In this document: positions 25,104 to 37,879 of the stretch, in pieces
Layout of the letters: every line of letters begins with the position of its first letter
How positions within the stretch are numbered: position 1 is the stretch's first letter
Made by a program: the position numbers and the translations under genes
Assembly (NCBI GenBank): GCA_026874595.1
Contig: CM049315.1
Location: 10,554,664-10,618,663 of the forward strand
Length of the DNA stretch: 64,000 bases
Source: Sipunculus nudus
Lineage: Eukaryota; Annelida; Sipuncula; Golfingiida; Sipunculidae
Direction of reading: 5' to 3'
Notes under the pieces: generated by a model
What the model saw: only the letters and a program-made list of their open reading frames with translations
Told to the model about the DNA's origin: nothing
Databases searched by the model: none

Positions 25104-25501
25104 TGAATCCTTTTTTTCCTATATGATATAGTTTTGACGGAAATGTTGGTGACAAAGAAATCGTTTTACTGAAGAAAATAGATTTAAGCAGAATCATTTT
25201 CCAAGAGAATCCCCAACGTTCTGACTTTTCAATAACAAGACCGTCCGTGTAAGAGATTTGAAGTAGAGCTTTACATTTCTTCACTTTAACTCTAATTTGA
25301 ATACAGACCTTGGACCATTACATATATTTGCTACATGTTGTATGGACATACACTTTTGAATATTGTATCGCATATCAAGCTTGATTATTGATAAGGATTT
25401 TATGAAAAACGGGATATTTCAGTAAAATCTCTAATTTCTTAGGAAGTTGAAGACTCCAGAAGCCGCTGAACAAGTTAAACTAACTTGTCAGGTGTGGACA
25501 A

Positions 25502-25574
25502 GGGGAATTAGCTCAAGTGGTAGAGCGCTCGCTTAGCATGTGAGAGGTACCGGGATCGATACCCGGATTCTCCA
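25502..25574 (+). tRNA. tRNA-Ala(AGC), unit 5 gene B
   Basis: Reference body; B flank, T5 terminator. Confidence 0.98.
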
Positions 25575-26380
25575 ATGTTTATTTTTGTCTTCGGGAATGA
25601 AGAAGGCAAAATTCCACTGCTGATACAAAGGGTTCTTGTTTAAAGCCGAGTAAACGTACTTATGTATAAAGATAAATATATGTGTATATTTGTGAGGTTA
25701 ATACAGAAGAAAATACATCAAGTTATTCATGATCAGCAAGCTTATGGCCACAGAAATTAAGCAAATGTGTTGTATACTTGTAAGAGCGATTATCAGTTAA
25801 TTGGCCTTACTATATGTTAGAGCTATGTGAGATAACAGAAGTTTCTTAAAAATTCAGTGTCTTCATCATTCGTAGGGTTTCACTTCGGGAATGAAACTAC
25901 AGTCTTTTGTAAATGTCATTGATGGTGCTTCGGAATGGAGGGGGTGTATTGTAAGCCTGGTAAAAGAGTACGTTTGAGTAATAAAAGGAAAGAAACCCGA
26001 GCTTGTTCTAACTATATGGGAGAGGATATTGTTGGAGACATTAAACACCCACCAGGGTAATCCTTGAAACACCCGGTTATCCCGATGAAAATCTATATTA
26101 TAATGAATTTTCCGTGACAGTGAGACAGAATTCATTGAATTAAAATGTTTTATGGTGATCCAAATTTCCGCCTAAATTAATTGGAGTGTTGCTAGGGCGA
26201 ATCGCAAGCCTCAATAAAATGACGGTTTCACAGAAAATTTTCTGCGCTGTTTGCGTAAATTTTCCCACAGACAAAGTGAGGGTATGACACCTCTCTCGCC
26301 ACCTGGCGGATGTATTTTTGACCGCCTATGTCGGGCTGTCCCGATTGCGATATTTAACTCTCGCTGGAAATGTGTGCAAC

Positions 26381-26453
26381 GGGGAATTAGCTCAAGTGGT
26401 AGAGCGCTCGCTTAGCATGTGAGAGGTACCGGGATCGATACCCGGATTCTCCA
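26381..26453 (+). tRNA. tRNA-Ala(AGC), unit 6 gene A
   Basis: Reference body; A flank, T7 terminator. Confidence 0.98.
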
Positions 26454-26851
26454 TGAATCCTTTTTTTCCTATATGATATAGTTTTGACGGAAATGTTGGT
26501 GACAAAGAAATCGTTTTACTGAAGAAAATAGATTTAAGCAGAATCATTTTCCAAGAGAATCCCCAACGTTCTGACTTTTCAATAACAAGACCGTCCGTGT
26601 AAGAGATTTGAAGTAGAGCTTTACATTTCTTCACTTTAACTCTAATTTGAATACAGACCTTGGACCATTACATATATTTGCTACATGTTGTATGGACATA
26701 CACTTTTGAATATTGTATCGCATATCAAGCTTGATTATTGATAAGGATTTTATGAAAAACGGGATATTTCAGTAAAATCTCTAATTTCCTAGGAAGTTGA
26801 AGACTCCAGAAGCCGCTGAACAAGTTAAACTAACTTGTCAGGTGTGGACAA

Positions 26852-26924
26852 GGGGAATTAGCTCAAGTGGTAGAGCGCTCGCTCAGCATGTGAGAGGTAC
26901 CGGGATCGATACCCGGATTCACCA
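26852..26924 (+). pseudogene. Variant, probably defective tRNA-Ala(AGC), unit 6 gene B
   Basis: The cloverleaf is kept, but two functional positions change. The anticodon loop reads TCAGCAT, so the near-invariant U33 is C. The 3' acceptor strand reads ATTCACC, replacing U70 with A and turning the G3:U70 identity pair into a G:A mismatch. Loss of G3:U70 is known to abolish charging by alanyl-tRNA synthetase in most systems, so the product, if made, is unlikely to be alanylated. A and B boxes and the T5 terminator are intact, so it could still be transcribed. Assembly or read error is the alternative. Confidence 0.8.
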
Positions 26925-27729
26925 ATGTTTATTTTTGTCTTCGGGAATGAAGAAGGCAAAATTCCACTGCTGATACAAAGGGTTCTTGTTTAAAGCCGAG
27001 TAAACGTATATATGTATAAAGATAAATATATGTGTATATTTGTGAGGTTAATACAGAAGAAAATACATCAAGTTTTCATGATCAGCAAGCTTATGGCCAC
27101 AGAAATTAAGCAAATGTGTTGTACACTTGTAAGAGCGATTATCAGTTAATTGGCCTTACTATATGTTAGAGCTATGTGAGATAACAGAAGTTTCTTCAAA
27201 ATTCAGTGTCTTCATCAGTGGTAGGGTTTCACTTTGGGAATGAAACTACAGTCTTTTGTAAATGTTATTGATGGTGCTTCGGAATGGAGGGGGTGTATTG
27301 TAAGCCTGGTAAAAGAGAACATTTGAGTAATAAAAGGTAAGAAACCCGAGCTTGTTCTAACTATATGGGAGAGGATATTGTTGGAGACATTAAACACCCA
27401 CCAGGGTAATCCTTGAAACACCCAGTTATCCCGATGAAAATCTATATTATAATGAATTTTCCATGACAGTGAGACAGAATTCATTGAATTAAAATGTTTT
27501 ATGGTGATCCAAATTTCCGCCTAAATTAATTGGAGTGTTGCTAGGGCGAATCGCAAGCCTCAATAAAATGACGGTTTCACAGAAAATTTTCTGCGCTGTT
27601 TGCGTAAATTTTCCCACAGACAAAGTGAGGGTATGACACCTCTCTCGCCACCTGGCGGATGTATTTTTGACCGCCTATGTCGGGCTGTCCCGATTGCGAT
27701 ATTTAACTCTCGCTGGAAATGTGTGCAAC

Positions 27730-27802
27730 GGGGAATTAGCTCAAGTGGTAGAGCGCTCGCTTAGCATGTGAGAGGTACCGGGATCGATACCCGGATTCTC
27801 CA
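27730..27802 (+). tRNA. tRNA-Ala(AGC), unit 7 gene A
   Basis: Reference body; A flank, T7 terminator. First unit of the second spacer subfamily (CATCAGTGG at the unit start). Confidence 0.98.
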
Positions 27803-28200
27803 TGAATCCTTTTTTTCCTATATGATATAGTTTTGACGGAAATGTTGGTGACAAAGAAATCGTTTTACTGAAGAAAATAGATTTAAGCAGAATCATTTTC
27901 CAAGAGAATCCCCAACGTTCTGACTTTTCAATAACAAGACCGTCCGTGTAAGAGATTTGAAGTAGAGCTTTACATTTCTTCACTTTAACTCTAATTTGAA
28001 TACAGACCTTGGACCATTACATATATTTGCTACATGTTGTATGGACATACACTTTTGAATATTGTATCGCATATCAAGCTTGATTATTGATAAGGATTTT
28101 ATGAAAAACGGGATATTTCAGTAAAATCTCTAATTTCCTAGGAAGTTGAAGACTCCAGAAGCCGCTGAACAAGTTAAACTAACTTGTCAGGTGTGGACAA

Positions 28201-28273
28201 GGGGAATTAGCTCAAGTGGTAGAGCGCTCGCTTAGCATGTGAGAGGTACCGGGATCGATACCCGGATTCTCCA
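28201..28273 (+). tRNA. tRNA-Ala(AGC), unit 7 gene B
   Basis: Reference body; B flank, T5 terminator. Confidence 0.98.
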
Positions 28274-29078
28274 ATGTTTATTTTTGTCTTCGGGAATGAA
28301 GAAGGCAAAATTCCACTGCTGATACAAAGGGTTCTTGTTTAAAGCCGAGTAAACGTACTTATGTATAAAGATAAATATATGTGTATATTTGTGAGGTTAA
28401 TACAGAAGAAAATACATCAAGTTTTCATGATCAGCAAGCTTATGGCCACAGAAATTAAGCAAATGTGTTGTACACTTGTAAGAGCGATTATCAGTTAATT
28501 GGCCTTACTATATGTTAGAGCTATGTGAGATAACAGAAGTTTCTTCAAAATTCAGTGTCTTCATCAGTGGTAGGGTTTCACTTTGGGAATGAAACTACAG
28601 TCTTTTGTAAATGTTATTGATGGTGCTTCGGAATGGAGGGGGTGTATTGTAAGCCTGGTAAAAGAGAACATTTGAGTAATAAAAGGTAAGAAACCCGAGC
28701 TTGTTCTAACTATATGGGAGAGGATATTGTTGGAGACATTAAACACCCACCAGGGTAATCCTTGAAACACCCAGTTATCCCGATGAAAATCTATATTATA
28801 ATGAATTTTCCATGACAGTGAGACAGAATTCATTGAATTAAAATGTTTTATGGTGATCCAAATTTCCGCCTAAATTAATTGGAGTGTTGCTAGGGCGAAT
28901 CGCAAGCCTCAATAAAATGACGGTTTCACAGAAAATTTTCTGCGCTGTTTGCGTAAATTTCCCCACAGACAAAGTGAGGGTATGACACCTCTCTCGCCAC
29001 CTGGCGGATGTATTTTTGACCGCCTATGTCGGGCTGTCCCGATTGCGATATTTAACTCTCGCTGGAAATGTGTGCAAC

Positions 29079-29151
29079 GGGGAATTAGCTCAAGTGGTAG
29101 AGCGCTCGCTTAGCATGTGAGAGGTACCGGGATCGATACCCGGATTCTCCA
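29079..29151 (+). tRNA. tRNA-Ala(AGC), unit 8 gene A
   Basis: Reference body and T7 terminator. About 143 bp of the normal A-to-B spacer is deleted starting ~27 bp after the gene, so gene B is only 328 bp away. Confidence 0.98.
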
Positions 29152-29406
29152 TGAATCCTTTTTTTCCTATATGATATACATTTCTTCACTTTAACTCTAA
29201 TTTGAATACAGACCTTGGACCATTACATATATTTGCTACATGTTGTATGGACATACACTTTTGAATATTGTATCGCATATCAAGCTTGATTATTGATAAG
29301 GATTTTATGAAAAACGGGATATTTCAGTAAAATCTCTAATTTCCTAGGAAGTTGAAGACTCCAGAAGCCGCTGAACAAGTTAAACTAACTTGTCAGGTGT
29401 GGACAA

Positions 29407-29479
29407 GGGGAATTAGCTCAAGTGGTAGAGCGCTCGCTTAGCATGTGAGAGGTACCGGGATCGATACCCGGATTCTCCA
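29407..29479 (+). tRNA. tRNA-Ala(AGC), unit 8 gene B
   Basis: Reference body; B flank intact, T5 terminator. Confidence 0.98.
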
Positions 29480-30284
29480 ATGTTTATTTTTGTCTTCGGG
29501 AATGAAGAAGGCAAAATTCCACTGCTGATACAAAGGGTACTTGTTTAAAGCCGAGTAAACGTATATATGTATAAAGATAAATATATGTGTATATTTGTGA
29601 GGTTAATACAGAAGAAAATACATCAAGTTATTCATGATCAGCAAGCTTATGGCCACAGAAATTAAGCAAATGTGTTGTACACTAGTAAGAGCGATTATCA
29701 GTTAATTGGCCTTACTATATGTTAGAGCTATGTGAGATAACAGAAGTTTCTTAAAAATTCAGTGTCTTCATCATTCGTAGGGTTTCACTTCGGGAATGAA
29801 ACTACAGTCTTTTGTAAATGTCATTGATGGTGCTTCGGAATGCAGGGGGTGTATTGTAAGCCTGGTAAAAGAGTACGTTTGAGTAATAAAAGGAAAGAAA
29901 CCCGAGCTTGTTCTAACTATTTGGGAGAGGATATTGTTGGAGACATTAAACACCCACCAGGGTAATCCTTGAAACTCCCGGTTATACCGATGAAAATCTA
30001 TATTATAATGAATTTTCCGTGACAGTGAGACAGAATTCATTGAATTAAAATGTTTTATGGTGATCCAAATTTCCGCCTAAATTAATTGGAGTGTTGCTAG
30101 GGCGAATCGCAAGCCTCAATAAAATGACGGTTTCACATAAAATTTTCTGCGCTGTTTGCGTAAATTTTCCCACAGACAAAGTGAGGGTATGACACCTCTC
30201 TCGCCACCTGGCGGAGATATTTTTGACCGCCTATGTCGGGCTGTCCTGATTGCGATATTTAACTCTCGCTGGAAATGGTGTAAC

Positions 30285-30357
30285 GGGGAATTAGCTCAAG
30301 TGGTAGAGCGCTCGCTTAGCATGTGAGAGGTACCGGGATCGATACCCGGATTCTCCA
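30285..30357 (+). tRNA. tRNA-Ala(AGC), unit 9 gene A
   Basis: Reference body; upstream AATGGTGTAAC and downstream TGAATCCA then T6. This flank variant is shared with units 12, 14 and 16. Confidence 0.98.
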
Positions 30358-30755
30358 TGAATCCATTTTTTCCTATATGATATAGTTTTGACGGAAATGT
30401 TGGTGACAAAGAAATCGTTTTACTGAAGAAAATAGATTTAAGCAGAATCATTTTCCAAGAGAATCCCCAACGTTCTGACTTTTCAATAACAAGACCGTCC
30501 GTGTAAGAGATTTGAAGTAGAGCTTTACATTTCTTCACTTTAACTCTAATTTGAATACAGACCTTGGACCATTACATATATTTGCTACATGTTGTATGGA
30601 CATACACTTTTGAATATTGTATCGCATATCAAGCTTGATTATTGATAAGGATTTTATGAAAAACGGGATATTTCAGTAAAATCTCTAATTTCTTAGGAAG
30701 TTGAAGACTCCAGAAGCCGCTGAACAAGTTAAACTAACTTGTCAGGTGTGGACAA

Positions 30756-30828
30756 GGGGAATTAGCTCAAGTGGTAGAGCGCTCGCTTAGCATGTGAGAG
30801 GTACCGGGATCGATACCCGGATTCTCCA
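30756..30828 (+). tRNA. tRNA-Ala(AGC), unit 9 gene B
   Basis: Reference body; B flank, T5 terminator. Confidence 0.98.
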
Positions 30829-31632
30829 ATGTTTATTTTTGTCTTCGGGAATGAAGAAGGCAAAATTCCACTGCTGATACAAAGGGTTCTTGTTTAAAGC
30901 CGAGTAAACGTACTTATGTATAAAGATAAATATATGTGTATATTTGTGAGGTTAATACAGAAGAAAATACATCAAGTTTTCATGATCAGCAAGCTTATGG
31001 CCACAGAAATTAAGCAAATGTGTTGTACACTTGTAAGAGCGATTATCAGTTAATTGGCCTTACTATATGTTAGAGCTATGTGAGATAACAGAAGTTTCTT
31101 CAAAATTCAGTGTCTTCATCAGTGGTAGGGTTTCACTTCGGGAATGAAACTACAGTCTTTTGTAAATGTTATTGATGGTGCTTCGGAATGGAGGGGGTGT
31201 ATTGTAAGCCTGGTAAAAGAGAACATTTGAGTAATAAAAGGTAAGAAACCCGAGCTTGTTCTAACTATATGGGAGAGGATATTGTTGGAGACATTAAACA
31301 CCCACCAGGGTAATCCTTGAAACACCCAGTTATCCCGATGAAAATCTATATTATAATGAATTTTCCATGACAGTGAGACAGAATTCATTGAATTAAAATG
31401 ATTTATGGTGATCCAAATTTCCGCCTAAATTAATTGGAGTGTTGCTAGGGCGAATCGCAAGCCTCAATAAAATGACGGTTTCACATAAAATTTTCTGCGC
31501 TGTTTGCGTAAATTTTCCCACAGACAAAGTGAGGGTATGACACCTCTCTCGCCACCTGGCGGAGGTATTTTTGACCGCCTATGTCTGGCTGTCCCGATTG
31601 CGATATTTAACTCTCGCTGGTATGTGTGCAAC

Positions 31633-31705
31633 GGGGAATTAGCTCAAGTGGTAGAGCGCTCGCTTAGCATGTGAGAGGTACCGGGATCGATACCCGGATT
31701 CTCCA
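31633..31705 (+). tRNA. tRNA-Ala(AGC), unit 10 gene A
   Basis: Reference body; downstream TGAATCCC then T6. Confidence 0.98.
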
Positions 31706-32102
31706 TGAATCCCTTTTTTCCTATATGATATAGTTTTGACGGAAATGTTGGTGACAAAGAAATCGTTTACTGAAAAAAATAGATTTAAGCAGAATCATTT
31801 TCCAAGAGAATCCCCAACGTTCTGACTTTTCAATAACAAGACCGTCCGTGTAAGAGATTTGAAGTAGAGCTTTACATTTCTTCACTTTAACTCTAATTTG
31901 AATACAGACCTTGGACCATTACATATATTTGCTACATGTTGTATGGACATACACTTTTGAATATTGTATCGCATATCAAGCTTGATTATTGATAAGGATT
32001 TTATGAAAAACGGGATATTTCAGTAAAATCTCTAATTTCCTAGGAAGTTGAAGACTCCAGAAGCCGCTGAACAAGTTAAACTAACTTGTCAGGTGTGGAC
32101 AA

Positions 32103-32175
32103 GGGGAATTAGCTCAAGTGGTAGAGCGCTCGCTTAGCATGTGAGAGGTACCGGGATCGATACCCGGATTCTCCA
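32103..32175 (+). tRNA. tRNA-Ala(AGC), unit 10 gene B
   Basis: Reference body; B flank, T5 terminator. Confidence 0.98.
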
Positions 32176-32980
32176 ATGTTTATTTTTGTCTTCGGGAATG
32201 AAGAAGGCAAAATTCCACTGCTGATACAAAGGGTTCTTGTTTAAAGCCGAGTAAACGTACTTATGTATAAAGATAAATATATGTGTATATTTGTGAGGTT
32301 AATACAGAAGAAAATACATCAAGTTTTCATGATCAGCTAGCTTATGGCCACAGAAATTAAGCAAATGTGTTGTACACTTGTAAGAGCGATTATCAGTTAA
32401 TTGGCCTTACTATATGTTAGAGCTATGTGAGATAACAGAAGTTTCTTCAAAATTCAGTGTCTTCATCAGTGGTAGGGTTTCACTTTGGGAATGAAACTAC
32501 AGTCTTTTGTAAATGTTATTGATGGTGCTTCGGAATGGAGGGGGTGTATTGTAAGCCTGGTAAAAGAGAACATTTGAGTAATAAAAGGTAAGAAACCCGA
32601 GCTTGTTCTAACTATATGGGAGAGGATATTGTTGGAGACATTAAACACCCACCAGGGTAATCCTTGAAACACCCAGTTATCCCGATGAAAATCTATATTA
32701 TAATGAATTTTCCATGACAGTGAGACAGAATTCATTGAATTAAAATGTTTTATGGTGATCCAAATTTCCGCCTAAATTAATTGGAGTGTTGCTAGGGCGA
32801 ATCGCAAGCCTCAATAAAATGACGGTTTCACAGAAAATTTTCTGCGCTGTTTGCGTAAATTTCCCCACAGACAAAGTGAGGGTATGACACCTCTCTCGCC
32901 ACCTGGCGGATGTATTTTTGACCGCCTATGTCGGGCTGTCCCGATTGCGATATTTAACTCTCGCTGGAAATGTGTGCAAC

Positions 32981-33053
32981 GGGGAATTAGCTCAAGTGGT
33001 AGAGCGCTCGCTTAGCATGTGAGAGGTACCGGGATCGATACCCGGATTCTCCA
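32981..33053 (+). tRNA. tRNA-Ala(AGC), unit 11 gene A
   Basis: Reference body; A flank, T7 terminator. Confidence 0.98.
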
Positions 33054-33451
33054 TGAATCCTTTTTTTCCTATATGATATAGTTTTGACGGAAATGTTGGT
33101 GACAAAGAAATCGTTTTACTGAAGAAAATAGATTTAAGCAGAATCATTTTCCAAGAGAATCCCCAACGTTCTGACTTTTCAATAACAAGACCGTCCGTGT
33201 AAGAGATTTGAAGTAGAGCTTTACATTTCTTCACTTTAACTCTAATTTGAATACAGACCTTGGACCATTACATATATTTGCTACATGTTGTATGGACATA
33301 CACTTTTGAATATTGTATCGCATATCAAGCTTGATTATTGATAAGGATTTTATGAAAAACGGGATATTTCAGTAAAATCTCTAATTTCCTAGGAAGTTGA
33401 AGACTCCAGAAGCCGCTGAACAAGTTAAACTAACTTGTCAGGTGTGGACAA

Positions 33452-33524
33452 GGGGAATTAGCTCAAGTGGTAGAGCGCTCGCTTAGCATGTGAGAGGTAC
33501 CGGGATCGATACCCGGATTCTCCA
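33452..33524 (+). tRNA. tRNA-Ala(AGC), unit 11 gene B
   Basis: Reference body; B flank, T5 terminator. Confidence 0.98.
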
Positions 33525-34329
33525 ATGTTTATTTTTGTCTTCGGGAATGAAGAAGGCAAAATTCCACTGCTGATACAAAGGGTACTTGTTTAAAGCCGAG
33601 TAAACGTATATATGTATAAAGATAAATATATGTGTATATTTGTGAGGTTAATACAGAAGAAAATACATCAAGTTATTCATGATCAGCAAGCTTATGGCCA
33701 CAGAAATTAAGCAAATGTGTTGTACACTAGTAAGAGCGATTATCAGTTAATTGGCCTTACTATATGTTAGAGCTATGTGAGATAACAGAAGTTTCTTAAA
33801 AATTCAGTGTCTTCATCATTCGTAGGGTTTCACTTCGGGAATGAAACTACAGTCTTTTGTAAATGTCATTGATGGTGCTTCGGAATGCAGGGGGTGTATT
33901 GTAAGCCTGGTAAAAGAGTACGTTTGAGTAATAAAAGGAAAGAAACCCGAGCTTGTTCTAACTATTTGGGAGAGGATATTGTTGGAGACATTAAACACCC
34001 ACCAGGGTAATCCTTGAAACTCCCGGTTATACCGATGAAAATCTATATTATAATGAATTTTCCGTGACAGTGAGACAGAATTCATTGAATTAAAATGTTT
34101 TATGGTGATCCAAATTTCCGCCTAAATTAATTGGAGTGTTGCTAGGGCGAATCGCAAGCCTCAATAAAATGACGGTTTCACATAAAATTTTCTGCGCTGT
34201 TTGCGTAAATTTTCCCACAGACAAAGTGAGGGTATGACACCTCTCTCGCCACCTGGCGGAGATATTTTTGACCGCCTATGTCGGGCTGTCCTGATTGCGA
34301 TATTTAACTCTCGCTGGAAATGGTGTAAC

Positions 34330-34402
34330 GGGGAATTAGCTCAAGTGGTAGAGCGCTCGCTTAGCATGTGAGAGGTACCGGGATCGATACCCGGATTCTC
34401 CA
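34330..34402 (+). tRNA. tRNA-Ala(AGC), unit 12 gene A
   Basis: Reference body; flanks as unit 9 (AATGGTGTAAC; T6). 781 bp to gene B because of a 310-bp spacer duplication. Confidence 0.98.
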
Positions 34403-35110
34403 TGAATCCATTTTTTCCTATATGATATAGTTTTGACGGAAATGTTGGTGACAAAGAAATCGTTTTACTGAAGAAAATAGATTTAAGCAGAATCATTTTC
34501 CAAGAGAATCCCCAACGTTCTGACTTTTCAATAACAAGACCGTCCGTGTAAGAGATTTGAAGTAGAGCTTTACATTTCTTCACTTTAACTCTAATTTGAA
34601 TACAGACCTTGGACCATTACATATATTTGCTACATGTTGTATGGACATACACTTTTGAATATTGTATCGCATATCAAGCTTGATTATTGATAAGGATTTT
34701 ATGAAAAACGGGATATTTCAGTAAAATCTCTAATTTCTTAGGAAGTTGAAGACTCCAGAAGCCGCTGAACAAGTTAAACTAACTTGTCAGATTTAAGCAG
34801 AATCATTTTCCAAGAGAATCCCCAACGTTCTGACTTTTCAATAACAAGACCGTCCGTGTAAGAGATTTGAAGTAGAGCTTTACATTTCTTCACTTTAACT
34901 CTAATTTGAATACAGACCTTGGACCATTACATATATTTGCTACATGTTGTATGGACATACACTTTTGAATATTGTATCGCATATCAAGCTTAATTATTGA
35001 TAAGGATTTTATGAAAAACGGGATATTTCAGTAAAATCTCTAATTTCTTAGGAAGTTGAAGACTCCAGAAGCCGCTGAACAAGTTAAACTAACTTGTCAG
35101 GTGTGGACAA

Positions 35111-35183
35111 GGGGAATTAGCTCAAGTGGTAGAGCGCTCGCTCAGCATGTGAGAGGTACCGGGATCGATACCCGGATTCTCCA
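35111..35183 (+). tRNA. tRNA-Ala(AGC), unit 12 gene B, C33 variant
   Basis: One change from the reference: anticodon loop TCAGCAT, so position 33 is C instead of the near-universal U that makes the U-turn. G3:U70 and both promoter boxes are intact, so it may be transcribed and charged but decode poorly. It shares C33 with the unit 6 gene B, which suggests spread of the variant by conversion or a common ancestor. Confidence 0.88.
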
Positions 35184-35988
35184 ATGTTTATTTTTGTCTT
35201 CGGGAATGAAGAAGGCAAAATTCCACTGCTGATACAAAGGGTTCTTGTTTAAAGCCGAGTAAACGTACTTATGTATAAAGATAAATATATGTGTATATTT
35301 GTGAGGTTAATACAGAAGAAAATACATCAAGTTTTCATGATCAGCAAGCTTATGGCCACAGAAATTAAGCAAATGTGTTGTACACTTGTAAGAGCGATTA
35401 TCAGTTAATTGGCCTTACTATATGTTAGAGCTATGTGAGATAACAGAAGTTTCTTCAAAATTCAGTGTCTTCATCAGTGGTAGGGTTTCACTTTGGGAAT
35501 GAAACTACAGTCTTTTGTAAATGTTATTGATGGTGCTTCGGAATGGAGGGGGTGTATTGTAAGCCTGGTAAAAGAGAACATTTGAGTAATAAAAGGTAAG
35601 AAACCCGAGCTTGTTCTAACTATATGGGAGAGGATATTGTTGGAGACATTAAACACCCACCAGGGTAATCCTTGAAACACCCAGTTATCCCGATGAAAAT
35701 CTATATTATAATGAATTTTCCATGACAGTGAGACAGAATTCATTGAATTAAAATGTTTTATGGTGATCCAAATTTCCGCCTAAATTAATTGGAGTGTTGC
35801 TAGGGCGAATCGCAAGCCTCAATAAAATGACGGTTTCACAGAAAATTTTCTGCGCTGTTTGCGTAAATTTTCCCACAGACAAAGTGAGGGTATGACACCT
35901 CTCTCGCCACCTGGCGGAGGTATTTTTGACCGCCTATGTCGGGCTGTCCCGATTGCGATATTTAACTCTCGCTGGAAATGTGTGTAAC

Positions 35989-36061
35989 GGGGAATTAGCT
36001 CAAGTGGTAGAGCGCTCGCTTAGCATGTGAGAGGTACCGGGATCGATACCCGGATTCTCCA
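35989..36061 (+). tRNA. tRNA-Ala(AGC), unit 13 gene A
   Basis: Reference body; downstream TGAATCC then T6 (one T shorter than most). Confidence 0.98.
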
Positions 36062-36458
36062 TGAATCCTTTTTTCCTATATGATATAGTTTTGACGGAAA
36101 TGTTGGTGACAAAGAAATCGTTTTACTGAAGAAAATAGATTTAAGCAGAATCATTTTCCAAGAGAATCCCCAACGTTCTGACTTTTCAATAACAAGACCG
36201 TCCGTGTAAGAGATTTGAAGTAGAGCTTTACATTTCTTCACTTTAACTCTAATTTGAATACAGACCTTGGACCATTACATATATTTGCTACATGTTGTAT
36301 GGACATACACTTTTGAATATTGTATCGCATATCAAGCTTGATTATTGATAAGGATTTTATGAAAAACGGGATATTTCAGTAAAATCTCTAATTTCTTAGG
36401 AAGTTGAAGACTCCAGAAGCCGCTGAACAAGTTAAACTAACTTGTCAGGTGTGGACAA

Positions 36459-36531
36459 GGGGAATTAGCTCAAGTGGTAGAGCGCTCGCTTAGCATGTGA
36501 GAGGTACCGGGATCGATACCCGGATTCTCCA
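36459..36531 (+). tRNA. tRNA-Ala(AGC), unit 13 gene B
   Basis: Reference body; B flank, T5 terminator. Confidence 0.98.
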
Positions 36532-37335
36532 ATGTTTATTTTTGTCTTCGGGAATGAAGAAGGCAAAATTCCACTGCTGATACAAAGGGTTCTTGTTTAA
36601 AGCCGAGTAAACGTACTTATGTATAAAGATAAATATATGTGTATATTTGTGAGGTTAATACAGAAGAAAATACATCAAGTTTTCATGATCAGCAAGCTTA
36701 TGGCCACAGAAATTAAGCAAATGTGTTGTACACTTGTAAGAGCGATTATCAGTTAATTGGCCTTACTATATGTTAGAGCTATGTGAGATAACAGAAGTTT
36801 CTTCAAAATTCAGTGTCTTCATCAGTGGTAGGGTTTCACTTTGGGAATGAAACTACAGTCTTTTGTAAATGTTATTGATGGTGCTTCGGAATGGAGGGGG
36901 TGTATTGTAAGCCTGGTAAAAGAGAACATTTGAGTAATAAAAGGTAAGAAACCCGAGCTTGTTCTAACTATATGGGAGAGGATATTGTTGGAGACATTAA
37001 ACACCCACCAGGGTAATCCTTGAAACACCCAGTTATCCCGATGAAAATCTATATTATAATGAATTTTCCATGACAGTGAGACAGAATTCATTGAATTAAA
37101 ATGTTTTATGGTGATCCAAATTTCCGCCTAAATTAATTGGAGTGTTGCTAGGGCGAATCGCAAGCCTCAATAAAATGACGGTTTCACATAAAATTTTCTG
37201 CGCTGTTTGCGTAAATTTTCCCAGAGACAAAGTGAGGGTATGACACCTCTCTCGCCACCTGGCGGAGATACTTTTGACCGCCTATGTCGGGCTGTCCTGT
37301 TTGCGATATTTAACTCTCGCTGGAAATGGTGTAAC

Positions 37336-37408
37336 GGGGAATTAGCTCAAGTGGTAGAGCGCTCGCTTAGCATGTGAGAGGTACCGGGATCGATACCCGG
37401 ATTCTCCA
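37336..37408 (+). tRNA. tRNA-Ala(AGC), unit 14 gene A
   Basis: Reference body; AATGGTGTAAC upstream, T6 downstream. Its spacer variants (CCCAGAGAC, CCTGTTTGCG) match unit 16. Confidence 0.98.
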
Positions 37409-37806
37409 TGAATCCATTTTTTCCTATATGATATAGTTTTGACGGAAATGTTGGTGACAAAGAAATCGTTTTACTGAAGAAAATAGATTTAAGCAGAATC
37501 ATTTTCCAAGAGAATCCCCAACGTTCTGACTTTTCAATAACAAGACCGTCCGTGTAAGAGATTTGAAGTAGAGCTTTACATTTCTTCACTTTAACTCTAG
37601 TTTGAATACAGACCTTGGACCATTACATATATTTGCTACATGTTGTATGGACATACACTTTTGAATATTGTATCGCATATCAAGCTTGATTATTGATAAG
37701 GATTTTATGAAAAACGGGATAATTCAGTAAAATCTCTAATTTCTTAGGAAGTTGAAGACTCCAGAGTCCGCTGAACAAGTTAAACTAACTTGTCAGATGT
37801 GGACAA

Positions 37807-37879
37807 GGGGAATTAGCTCAAGTGGTAGAGCGCTCGCTTAGCATGTGAGAGGTACCGGGATCGATACCCGGATTCTCCA
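37807..37879 (+). tRNA. tRNA-Ala(AGC), unit 14 gene B
   Basis: Reference body; upstream CAGATGTGGACAA and CCAGAGTCCGCTG, a B-flank variant shared by units 14-16. T5 terminator. Confidence 0.98.
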
